A stretch of DNA of 56,681 bases, taken from assembly GCA_000717735.1 (NCBI GenBank), contig JOBE01000061.1:1-56681 (forward strand). The letters are read 5' to 3'. A program made the translations under genes and the position numbers. This document shows, one piece after another, positions 43,529-52,954 of this stretch (its first letter is position 1; the number at the start of each line of letters is the position of its first letter). Origin of the DNA: Streptomyces griseoluteus (GTDB lineage Bacteria; Actinomycetota; Actinomycetes; Streptomycetales; Streptomycetaceae). The notes under the pieces were generated by a model, which saw only the letters and a program-made list of their open reading frames with translations, did not search any database and was not told where the DNA came from.

Positions 43529-44343
43529 GCACCGGCACCCGGCTCCGCGACCGCGGTGAGGCCGTCGCCCGAGGCATCGGTGAGGGTCAGGGTCCGGTGG
43601 TCGAGCCGATACGTGAGCGGGCCGTCGAGGAGCTCGTAAAGCTTCGTCTCCAGCTCCATCTGCGAGCTGGTGCACATCATGCGGGTGCTCGCGGCCGGGC
43701 CCTGGACCGTGAGCGTCTTCTCCGCCACCGTGGCGGTCGCGGAGAAGTTGTTGCAGCCCAGGTTGCCGCTGACCCGGCCGTCCTTGCCGAGGACGAGCCG
43801 CGCCTTGCCCTCGCTGCCGGCGGGCGGGGAGGCCACGGTGTCCCCGGAGACGAGCCCGTCGATCTTCCATGTCGTGCCGCGCAGCGGGGCGGCCGGCTCG
43901 GCGGTCAGTTCCAGACCGTTCCGGCCGTCCGGGGACGTCAGGGTGAGGGACCCACCCTTCAGCCTTCCCTTCAGCGGGCCGGAGAAGGCCTTCATCAGCT
44001 CCGTCTCGAAGCGCTGCCGGTCGCCGGGGCAGCCGATCTCGGTGATCCCCTGCCCGGAGACGGTGAGGGTGTCCCCGTTCACCGCGACGGCAGCGTCGAA
44101 GCCGTTGCAGCCGCTGTTCCCCCGGGCGCGGCCGTTCTCCCCGAAGTCGACGCGCGCGCCGTCCGGGGCGGTGGACCTGCGCCCGTCGAGCGTCACGGCG
44201 CCGATCGTCCAGTACGTACCGGCGACGGGCAGGTCGGGGGAGACGGTGTCCGCGCCGGACCCGGAGCCTCCCTCCGTACCGCAGGCGGCGAGGAGGAGGA
44301 CCAGGGCGGCGGCTGCGAGGGTGCGCGGCGTCTGCGTCTGCAT
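43522..44343 (-). CDS. lipoprotein with two META (HslJ-like) domains
   Basis: 273 aa from ATG 44343. A lipoprotein signal ends in LLLAAC (Cys near residue 21). Two tandem META domains follow, each with the core pattern W...G...NSGCNGF (about residues 47-150) and W...GNLGCNNFSA (about 158-262), and each with a conserved Cys pair. META/HslJ domains occur in heat-shock and surface proteins of unclear biochemical role. Sits 35 bases after the maleylpyruvate-isomerase-type gene on the same strand; no strong ribosome site was seen, so coupling is possible. Confidence 0.85.
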   Translation of the reverse strand: MQTQTPRTLAAAALVLLLAACGTEGGSGSGADTVSPDLPVAGTYWTIGAVTLDGRRSTAPDGARVDFGENGRARGNSGCNGFDAAVAVNGDTLTVSGQGITEIGCPGDRQRFETELMKAFSGPLKGRLKGGSLTLTSPDGRNGLELTAEPAAPLRGTTWKIDGLVSGDTVASPPAGSEGKARLVLGKDGRVSGNLGCNNFSATATVAEKTLTVQGPAASTRMMCTSSQMELETKLYELLDGPLTYRLDHRTLTLTDASGDGLTAVAEPGAGAQ

Positions 44344-44378
44344 GGCGATGGGACGGCCGCGCGTACGAGTCGGTTCCC

Positions 44379-45167
44379 TCAGCCCATCAGGGGCAGCAGA
44401 TGCTCCAGGTCCGCGCGCTCGCCGCTCGCGCTGACCCGGGCCGCGTCGAGCTCCGTCGCCCACTCCGCCCGGCCGGTCGCGAGCCGGATCCAGGTCATCG
44501 GGTCCGTCTCGACCACGTTGGGCGGGGTGCCCCGGGTGTGCCGGGGGCCCTCCACGCACTGCACCACCGCGAACGGCGGCACCCGCACCTCGACCGCCCC
44601 GCCCGGGGCCTTCGACGCCAGCGCGTCGGCGAGCAGCCGGGTGCAGGCCGCGAGCGCCTGCCGGTCGTACGGGATGCCGACCCCGGTCGCCGCGTTCAGG
44701 TCGTCGGTGTGGACGACGAGTTCGACGGTCCTGGTGACGAGGAAATCGGCGAGCGTCATCCCGCCGAAGCTCACCGGCAGCAGCCGCTCGTCCTCGGCGC
44801 CCGCCACCGCCCGCTCGTAGTCGACCGCCACGCGCGCGTACAACCCGGCCGGGTCGGAGGCGTCGAGGCCGCGCGTGTACGCGTCGATCCGCTCGGACGC
44901 GCCGGCCGTGACGAACGGCCAGTCGAGCAGCGCCAGCCGGTCCTTCGCCCGCTCCGGCATGGCGAGCAGCTGCGGCACGGAGTCGACCATCCACGCCAGA
45001 TGCGCCGCCAGATCCCGTACCGACCACTCCCCCAGGCGGGTCGGCCCGTCGAGCTGCTCGGGCGTGAGCGCCCCGACCGCCTCCCGTACGTGGCCGAACT
45101 GGGCGAGCACGGCGGACCGGATCTTGGCGGAGTCGTAGCTGCGGGTGCGCTTCTTGGCCGGTGGCAT
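44379..45167 (-). CDS. mycothiol-dependent maleylpyruvate isomerase-family protein
   Basis: 262 aa. The N-terminal DinB-like helical domain has the MDMPI pattern LGEWSVRDLAAHLAWMVDS (His ligand in AAHL) and ELVVHTDDLNAATG (second His); the C-terminal part is SCP2-like. Actinobacterial homologues bind a metal through three His and use mycothiol, but most have unknown substrates. ATG 45167 follows a -10 box by seven bases, predicting a leaderless mRNA. Divergent from the SnoaL-like gene. Confidence 0.85.
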   Translation of the reverse strand: MPPAKKRTRSYDSAKIRSAVLAQFGHVREAVGALTPEQLDGPTRLGEWSVRDLAAHLAWMVDSVPQLLAMPERAKDRLALLDWPFVTAGASERIDAYTRGLDASDPAGLYARVAVDYERAVAGAEDERLLPVSFGGMTLADFLVTRTVELVVHTDDLNAATGVGIPYDRQALAACTRLLADALASKAPGGAVEVRVPPFAVVQCVEGPRHTRGTPPNVVETDPMTWIRLATGRAEWATELDAARVSASGERADLEHLLPLMG

Positions 45168-45180
45168 GGGGGCGAGCGTA
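45165..45180 (-). promoter_or_regulatory. -10 element for the leaderless isomerase-family gene
   Basis: TACGCT (45180-45175), seven bases, ATG (45167-45165). Upstream lies a 15-base-period direct repeat. Confidence 0.55.
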
Positions 45181-45184
45181 GTCG

Positions 45185-45212
45185 GAGACTGGAGAGGTCG
45201 AGACTGGAGAGG
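45185..45212. repeat. direct repeat in the divergent promoter region
   Basis: GAGACTGGAGAGG at 45185-45197 and 45200-45212, spaced 15 bases start to start, covering the expected -35 area of the leftward gene. Candidate operator. Confidence 0.7.
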
Positions 45213-45260
45213 GAGGGCTTCCAGCACAGCGTCTACGCGCACGAGAGGGGTCGATCAGCC

Positions 45261-45665
45261 ATGGCTGAGCACCCTGACGCCGCCCTGGTCCGCCAGGGCT
45301 ACGCCGCGTTCTCCAAGGGAGACATGGAGACCATACGGTCGCTGATGACCGCGGACTGCACCCACCACTCGCCCGGCAGCAGCCGGATGTCCGGCCACTT
45401 CAAGGGCGTGGACAACATCCTCGAACACTTCGGGCAGCTCATGGAGCTCACCGGCGGCACGTTCGAGGTCGAACTGAAGGGCGTCTATCCGGACGGCCGG
45501 GGCCATGTCATGGCCGTGCACAAGTGGCACGGCGACCGTGGCGACCGCGGCATCGAGATGGAAGGCGGGCTCTTCTTCAGCATCGTCGGCGGCAAGATGA
45601 CCGACGTCGACGAGTGCGTCGCGGACATCGAGGAGTCCGACGCCTTCTGGGGACCGGCCGACTGA
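45261..45665 (+). CDS. SnoaL/NTF2-like protein
   Basis: 134 aa cone-shaped alpha+beta barrel fold, as in polyketide cyclases and ketosteroid isomerases. Typical segments: LVRQGYAAFSKGDMETIRSL, SGHFKGVDNILEHFGQL, HKWHGDRGDRGIEMEG and the acidic C-terminus TDVDECVADIEESDAFWG. ATG 45261 has GAGAGGGG about eight bases upstream. Catalytic function cannot be deduced. Convergent with purL across a strong terminator. Confidence 0.85.
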   Translation: MAEHPDAALVRQGYAAFSKGDMETIRSLMTADCTHHSPGSSRMSGHFKGVDNILEHFGQLMELTGGTFEVELKGVYPDGRGHVMAVHKWHGDRGDRGIEMEGGLFFSIVGGKMTDVDECVADIEESDAFWGPAD

Positions 45666-45678
45666 ACGAGCCACGGAT

Positions 45679-45724
45679 GCGAGACGGCCCCCGGTCCGTT
45701 TCCCAGGACCGGGGGCCGTCTCGC
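45679..45724. terminator. bidirectional terminator between the SnoaL-like gene and purL
   Basis: GCGAGACGGCCCCCGGTCC pairs with its exact complement around an 8-base loop, a 19-bp stem between two convergent genes. Confidence 0.9.
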
Positions 45725-45737
45725 GTACCGCGCCGGA

Positions 45738-47986
<2,249 letters not shown>

Positions 47987-47987
<1 letters not shown>

Positions 47988-48667
47988 CAGGCGTTGACCA
48001 GCTTCTTGAGGATCGAGGTGAAGAAACCGAGGCCGTCCGTCTTGCCGGTGCCGATCAGCGGCTCGACGGCGTGCTCGGGGTGCGGCATGAGGCCGACCAC
48101 GTTGCCCGCGGCGTTGGTGATGCCCGCGATGTCACGCAGCGAGCCGTTGGGGTTCGTGTCCAGGTAGCGGAAGGCCACCCGCCCCTCGGCCTCCAGCTCG
48201 TCGAGCACACGCTCGTCCGCGACGTACCGGCCGTCCATGTTCTTGAGCGGGACCTCGATCTCCTGGCCCTTGACGTAGTCAGAGGTCCAGGCGGTCTCCG
48301 CGTTCTCCACCCGCAGCTTCTGGTCGCGGCAGATGAAGTGGAGGTGGTTGTTGCGCAGCATCGCACCGGGCAGCAGGTGCGCCTCGGTGAGGATCTGGAA
48401 GCCGTTGCAGATGCCGAGGACGGGCATGCCCGCCTTCGCCTGCTCGATGATCGTCTCCATCACCGGCGAGAAGCGGGAGATGGCTCCGGCCCGCAGGTAG
48501 TCCCCGTAGGAGAAGCCGCCTGCCAGGACCACGGCGTCGACCTGCTTGAGGTCCTTGTCGCGGTGCCAGAGCGAGACGGGCTCGGCGCCGGCCAGGCGGG
48601 CTGCGCGCAGCGCGTCCTGGTCGTCGAGCGTGCCGGGGAAGGTGACGACGCCGATGCGTGCGGTCAC
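47987..48667 (-). CDS. purQ: phosphoribosylformylglycinamidine synthase, glutaminase subunit
   Basis: 226 aa class I glutamine amidotransferase supplying ammonia to PurL. Catalytic Cys87 in GICNGFQ and the His196/Glu198 of PHPEHAVEP complete the triad. GTG 48667 overlaps the purS stop (GTGA). Confidence 0.97.
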
Positions 48668-48909
48668 GATTCCACCTTCACGATGAAGTCTTCGATCACG
48701 GTGTTGGCAAGGAAGGTTTCGGCCATCTCATGGATGCGGGCGAGGGCGGCCTCGTCGACCGGGCCCTCCACCTCCAACTCGAAGCGCTTCCCCTGGCGGA
48801 CGTCGGCGATTCCGGCGAATCCCAGGCGGGGCAGTGCACGCTGCACCGCCTGCCCCTGAGGGTCGAGGATCTCCGGCTTGAGCATGACGTCGACTACGAC
48901 GCGTGCCAC
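48664..48909 (-). CDS. purS: phosphoribosylformylglycinamidine synthase subunit PurS
   Basis: 81 aa small scaffold that joins PurQ to PurL. GTG 48909 ([19 protein letters not shown]) is chosen because GGGAG lies five bases upstream; a GTG at 48915 is also open. The signature [12 protein letters not shown] and the [12 protein letters not shown] helix are typical. First gene of the overlapping purS-purQ-purL operon. Upstream, TAGAAT and TACGCT lie on the minus strand as possible -10 boxes. Confidence 0.95.
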   Translation of the reverse strand: MARVVVDVMLKPEILDPQGQAVQRALPRLGFAGIADVRQGKRFELEVEGPVDEAALARIHEMAETFLANTVIEDFIVKVES

Positions 48910-49275
48910 TGGCACTCCCGGTGGTGTGTTGCGTGGGCGGTTCCATCAGCGTACCTGCCTCCAAATTCTACGCGGGTAGAGATCTGAAGGATCCTCCAAA
49001 AGCCAGGCCGCCACACCACTCGACCGGTGAACGTCACGCACTCCCTCACCCCGGCCCGCGCACACAAAATTCGAGTGAAATATTGCGGACCTCATTGCTC
49101 CGGGACACGCTGAAACAATTGCCAGGGCTTCACAATGCGAGGCCTACCGCTGTACAAAGGAATGCAGAAGAAAGCAGCATTGTCCCGGCACAGCCGTAAG
49201 GTCGACATCGTCGCACGTCAGAGGCGCCACAAGCGTCCTCTCCGCGACACCGGCCGCAGGAAAGGACCGATATCC
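48910..49275. other. divergent promoter region of purS and lsrL
   Basis: 366 bases, clearly more A+T-rich than average, especially 49060-49200 (AAATTCGAGTGAAATATTG; CAATGCGAGGCCTACC; TGTACAAAGG). It must hold promoters for both operons. The minus strand has TAGAAT at about 48969 and TACGCT at about 48952. An A+T-rich tract before an Lsr2-family gene fits self-silencing, which is inference. Confidence 0.5.
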
Positions 49276-49617
49276 GTGGCTCAGCGTGTGGTGGTCACTC
49301 TCTCCGACGACATGGACGGCGGAGAAGCGGCTGAAACGGTCGCGTTCGGTCTTGACGGGAAGATGTACGAGATCGACCTGAATGCTGCCAATGCAAAGAA
49401 ACTCCGCAAGGCCCTCGCCCCGTACCTCGCCGCCGGGCGCAAGCTCACGGGCAGGACGACGGCCGGCCGGAGCCTCTCGGTGGAGTCGTACACCCACACC
49501 TCCCTAGCCCCCGATCCGGCGGCGGTCCGCGCCTGGGCGCAGTCCAACAAGATGGAGGTGCCGGCCAGGGGGCGCATCCCCAAGCGCGTCTACGAGGCCT
49601 TCCGCGCCGCGAGCTGA
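49276..49617 (+). CDS. lsrL: Lsr2-family nucleoid protein (LsrL-type paralogue)
   Basis: 113 aa, start GTG 49276 (family start MAQRVVVTLSDDMDGGEAAETV, here given in part) with AAAGGA nine bases upstream; the frame is open further up but the family never extends there. N-terminal oligomerisation domain (to about residue 60), linker, then the DNA-binding domain VRAWAQSNKMEVPARGRIPKRV with the RGR AT-hook-like motif. Lsr2 proteins silence A+T-rich, acquired DNA. The location beside purS matches the second Streptomyces paralogue, LsrL, from memory. Confidence 0.92.
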   Translation: MAQRVVVTLSDDMDGGEAAETVAFGLDGKMYEIDLNAANAKKLRKALAPYLAAGRKLTGRTTAGRSLSVESYTHTSLAPDPAAVRAWAQSNKMEVPARGRIPKRVYEAFRAAS

Positions 49618-49672
49618 CCGTCGGCCGGAGCGACTCCGGAAGCCGAGTTGCATCGCACCCCCCATGATCCGG

Positions 49673-49678
49673 TAGAGT
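49673..49678 (+). promoter_or_regulatory. -10 element of the aberrant tRNA-Gly gene
   Basis: TAGAGT, 49 bases before tRNA-Gly(TCC). The same hexamer precedes the next tRNA-Gly (49835-49840), and TATAGT precedes the third (50078-50083), so each of the three genes appears to have its own promoter. Confidence 0.6.
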
Positions 49679-49727
49679 CTGGATCACGCCGAGGGGCAAG
49701 GCCGAAAAGCCGAACCTCACGCAGCGT

Positions 49728-49799
49728 GCGGGTGTAGTTCAGTAGCAGAACATCCCCCTTCCAGGGGGAAGGCGCAGTGTGCAATTCCTGTCACCCGCT
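49728..49799 (+). tRNA. tRNA-Gly (TCC), structurally aberrant
   Basis: 72 nt. Acceptor GCGGGTG/CACCCGC, D stem GTTC/GAAC and anticodon arm TCCCC-CTTCCAG-GGGGA are perfect, giving anticodon TCC. The D loop is AGTAGCA, without the G18-G19 pair. The T arm (CAGTG-TGCAATT-CCTGT) pairs poorly and reads GTGC where tRNAs have GTTC, removing the U54-U55-C56 contacts. The two elements that normally lock the D and T loops together are both lost. The same kind of changes mark the peptidoglycan-specific tRNA-Gly(UCC) of staphylococci. CCA not encoded. Confidence 0.85.
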
Positions 49800-49897
49800 C
49801 TGCATCGCTCGACCGACCACTGTTGTGGATCAGGTAGAGTAGTGCTCGCACCGCCCGATGGCCCCTCTCTTCGAGAAGGCCGGCGAGCGGCAGCAAT

Positions 49898-49970
49898 GCG
49901 GACGTGGCTCAGTTGGTAGAGCATCACCTTGCCAAGGTGAGGGTCGCGAGTTCGAATCTCGTCGTCCGCT
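49898..49970 (+). tRNA. tRNA-Gly (GCC), copy 1
   Basis: 73 nt: acceptor GCGGACG/CGTCCGC, D loop with GG, anticodon arm TCACC-TTGCCAA-GGTGA, canonical T arm GCGAGTTCGAATCTCGT. Identical to copy 2. Confidence 0.97.
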
Positions 49971-49979
49971 CAGGAGTGC

Positions 49980-50011
49980 GAAGGCCCCGGTTCTCAGGAA
50001 CCGGGGCCTTC
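49980..50011 (+). terminator. terminator of tRNA-Gly (GCC) copy 1
   Basis: GAAGGCCCCGGTTC-TCAG-GAACCGGGGCCTTC, 14-bp perfect stem. Confidence 0.9.
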
Positions 50012-50104
50012 GTCGTTTGCCCGGACAGTGTGAAGGGGCCCACACGGCGGTGTGCCCCACGCACCCGAAACGTTGGGTATAGTTGGCTCCGCGCTACGGC
50101 GCAT

Positions 50105-50177
50105 GCGGACGTGGCTCAGTTGGTAGAGCATCACCTTGCCAAGGTGAGGGTCGCGAGTTCGAATCTCGTCGTCCGCT
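50105..50177 (+). tRNA. tRNA-Gly (GCC), copy 2
   Basis: 73 nt, identical to copy 1 over its whole length. Here the tRNA is followed by genomic CCA (50178-50180), unlike copy 1. Confidence 0.97.
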
Positions 50178-50184
50178 CCATGAA

Positions 50185-50216
50185 GAAGCCCCCGGTCGAT
50201 ACGACCGGGGGCTTTC
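50185..50216 (+). terminator. terminator of tRNA-Gly (GCC) copy 2
   Basis: AAGCCCCCGGTCG / CGACCGGGGGCTT, 13-bp stem followed by TCTCGT. Confidence 0.85.
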
Positions 50217-50265
50217 TCGTGCCTTCGGACCCTGGGGCCCTCCGGCCTGATCCGAAGGCCAGGGC

Positions 50266-51174
50266 CTAGAAGCTGTCGGACCAGGTCTTGCCGGTCAGCA
50301 GCTCGTACGCCTCCAGGTACTTCGCGCGCGTGGCGTCCACGATCTCCTGCGGGAGGGGCGGCGGCGGCTGCTCGCTCTTGCGGTCCCAGCCCGACGCCGG
50401 GGACGTCAGCCAGTCCCGGACGAACTGCTTGTCGTACGAGGGCTGGGCGCGGCCCGGCTCCCACTGCTCGGCCGGCCAGAACCGGGAGGAGTCCGGGGTG
50501 AGGACCTCGTCGGCCAGCACCAGGGACGTCCCGTCGAAGCCGAACTCGAACTTCGTGTCGGCGAGGATGATCCCTCGGTCGCGGGCGATGTCCCGGGCCC
50601 TGCTGTACACGGCCAGGGTCGTCTGACGCAGCATCGCGGCCGTCTCGGCGCCGACCTGACGGGCGACCTCCTCGTACGACACGTTCTCGTCGTGGTCGCC
50701 GACCGCGGCCTTGGTGGCCGGGGTGAAGATCGGGGCGGGCAGCTCGGAGCCGTCGCTCAGGCCCTCGGGGAGCGCCAGGCCGCAGACCGTACGGGACTCG
50801 ACGTACTCGACGAGACCGGAGCCGGTGAGGTAGCCGCGGGCCACGCACTCGACCGGGATCATGTCCAGCGACTTGCAGATCAGCGTGCGGCCAGCCCAGT
50901 CCGCGGGCGCGCCGGCCGGCAGCTCGGTCGAGAGCACGTGGTGGGGGACCAGGTCGGAGAGCCGGTCGAACCACCACAGGGAGAGCTGGGTGAGGACCCG
51001 GCCCTTGTCGGGGATCTCGGTGGGCAGGACCCAGTCGTACGCGGACATGCGGTCGCTCGCCACCATCACGAGGTCACCGGCCTCGTTCCGGTACAGGTCG
51101 CGCACCTTGCCCGTGTGGAGATGGGTGAGGCCCGGGACCTGTACAGGCTCGGGCTTTTCTACGAATCCGGACAC
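50266..51174 (-). CDS. purC: SAICAR synthetase
   Basis: 302 aa phosphoribosylaminoimidazole-succinocarboxamide synthase, joining aspartate to CAIR with ATP. GTG 51174 has GGAGG four to five bases upstream. Motifs HTGKVRDLYRN, VASDRMSAYDWVLPTEIPDKG, PVECVARGYLTGSG and LADTKFEFGFDG are intact. It follows the dimethylformamidase-like gene by 127 bases on the same strand but has no obvious functional link to it. Confidence 0.97.
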   Translation of the reverse strand: MSGFVEKPEPVQVPGLTHLHTGKVRDLYRNEAGDLVMVASDRMSAYDWVLPTEIPDKGRVLTQLSLWWFDRLSDLVPHHVLSTELPAGAPADWAGRTLICKSLDMIPVECVARGYLTGSGLVEYVESRTVCGLALPEGLSDGSELPAPIFTPATKAAVGDHDENVSYEEVARQVGAETAAMLRQTTLAVYSRARDIARDRGIILADTKFEFGFDGTSLVLADEVLTPDSSRFWPAEQWEPGRAQPSYDKQFVRDWLTSPASGWDRKSEQPPPPLPQEIVDATRAKYLEAYELLTGKTWSDSF

Positions 51175-51301
51175 GGTTCCTCCGCGTAGGTTGATCCAGG
51201 AGCGGTTCGATTCTCTCGCACCGGACCGGGTCGTCGGCGAGCGGGCCCGGTCCGTCCTGATCCGTCCTGGTCGGCCTCGGTCGATACGCGTACGGATCCG
51301 G

Positions 51302-52762
51302 TCAGTCCCTCTTACAGATCCGGTCGAGAAGGTTCGCGGTGGCGCGCTGGACCCGGGGGTCGACATGGCCCGGCCGGTCCAGCGCAGGCGACCAGGCGAA
51401 GGTCCCCGAGGCGAAGACCCAGGCACCCGAGGGCGCCCGGTAGAGCGAGGTCTCCTGGTGGCGAAGCGCCCCGTCGCCGTCCCGGTAGGGCGAGTGGGCG
51501 AGCAGGATGCGGCCCTGGTGCTCGGGAAGCGCCGTCCGCGGGAAGTAGCGGTCGGCCTCACCCGCCACCAGACCCGGGATCTCGTCGCCGTCACCGGCTC
51601 CGGTGGCCTCCCACAGCCAGTGCTCGGCGTTCCGCACGACCAGCGGGTGCGGTTCGGGCACCCGGCCCGCGTACTGGATGCCGAGGAGCTGCTGCTCGGG
51701 CTTGTCCACCTCGCGCCACAGGGCCGGACGGCCGGGGCCGCGCCGCTTGCGGCAAGTGAGGAGCCGGTCCGGCACCCCGGACGGCGAGGGGCCCAGCTCC
51801 ACCTGCCAGTACATGGTGTTGGCGGAGAGGAAGACCAGCGAGGTGCCCTGGTCGCGGGCGAGTTCGACGCTCCTGCGCATCGGCGCCGACCAGTACTCGT
51901 CGTGCCCGGGGAAGACCAGGCCCCGGTAGCGGCTCGGGTCGACCCGGCCGGCGTGCAGGTCGCGGGTCTCGGCGTACGCCAGGTCGTAGCCGTACCGCTC
52001 GGCCCAGCGGATGAAGTCGTAGGCGTGCCCGACGTGCAGGGGCAGGCCCGCGCCCGCGTACGGGCGGTCGAAGGAGACGGTGACGGCCGCCTCCTGCTCG
52101 CCGAGCAGCCTGCCGTCCTCGTCCCAGGCGTGGTAGAGACTGGCGCCGGTGCGACCGTCCTCCGGGTAGAGGTTGTACGCCTGCCAGGTCACGTCCGGGA
52201 GGACGAGGAGCAGATCCGCCGGGTGGTTGTCGCGGACCGTGAAGGGGATGTGCGAGCGGTAGCCGTCGGCGGTGGTGAGGACGGCGACGTACGCGCCGAT
52301 CGACCAGTACGTCGGCACCTGCAGCCGCCACGACTGCCACCAGTGGTGACAGGAGACCGTGCGGTCGGCGGTCAGCGGCGCCGGCTGGACGATCCCGGAG
52401 AGGCGGGGACTCGTGATGATCTTCGCGGCGCCGTCACCGCCGTAGTGACCGATCCGGTAGACGTCGACCGAGAACTGCTGCGGCGGGTCCACCGTCACGT
52501 GGAAGTCGATCGACTCACCGGGCGCCACGGCCCCGTCGGACGCGAACCCCTTGATCTGGCGCCTGACGTCGTCGGCCGTGCGCGGGCCTCCGCTGCCGCC
52601 CCTGGCCAGGATCTCGTCCGCGTACCAGGGGACCATCTGGCCGGTGTCGTCGAAGTAGTTCTCGGATCCGCGCAGCCAGGGCAGCGGCCCCTGGCCGAAG
52701 GGATCCGTGACGGCGTGCGCGAGCGCGCCCGACTCCCACCGCCTGATCTGGTCCGCCCCCAT
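51302..52762 (-). CDS. N,N-dimethylformamidase large-subunit-like protein
   Basis: 486 aa from ATG 52762, preceded by GAGGGAGGGG. The C-terminal two thirds match the large-subunit domain of N,N-dimethylformamidase: VYRIGHYGGDGA, DVTWQAYNLYPEDGRTGASLYH (here joined, shorter in the protein), FPGHDEYWS and SANTMYWQVEL. The HDEYWS Glu and Tyr are of the kind that bind the mononuclear iron in DmfA2. No small subunit gene is adjacent, so the substrate may differ; these proteins are common in Streptomyces. The predicted protein has no signal peptide. Confidence 0.8.
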   Translation of the reverse strand: MGADQIRRWESGALAHAVTDPFGQGPLPWLRGSENYFDDTGQMVPWYADEILARGGSGGPRTADDVRRQIKGFASDGAVAPGESIDFHVTVDPPQQFSVDVYRIGHYGGDGAAKIITSPRLSGIVQPAPLTADRTVSCHHWWQSWRLQVPTYWSIGAYVAVLTTADGYRSHIPFTVRDNHPADLLLVLPDVTWQAYNLYPEDGRTGASLYHAWDEDGRLLGEQEAAVTVSFDRPYAGAGLPLHVGHAYDFIRWAERYGYDLAYAETRDLHAGRVDPSRYRGLVFPGHDEYWSAPMRRSVELARDQGTSLVFLSANTMYWQVELGPSPSGVPDRLLTCRKRRGPGRPALWREVDKPEQQLLGIQYAGRVPEPHPLVVRNAEHWLWEATGAGDGDEIPGLVAGEADRYFPRTALPEHQGRILLAHSPYRDGDGALRHQETSLYRAPSGAWVFASGTFAWSPALDRPGHVDPRVQRATANLLDRICKRD

Positions 52763-52954
52763 GCTGCGCCCCTCCCTCGACTCCCCCGGGTCGGCTGGTC
52801 AGTGCCTCTGGTCCGTGTCTCTGTCAGTGACGGTCTCCAGCACATCACATAACGCACGCACTCCGTCACCGTTCGTCGCGAATTGGCGAGAGTGGAAGCC
52901 GAGGCTCCGGGAAGTCGCCCCGCGCAGGCGCCTCCGGGATCCCTCGGCGGGGCC

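Noticed and set aside
49135..49275. Upstream extension of the lsrL frame to an ATG at 49135
   Set aside because: The family start is the GTG at 49276 with its own ribosome site; the extension is Arg/Lys-rich and not seen in Lsr2 proteins.
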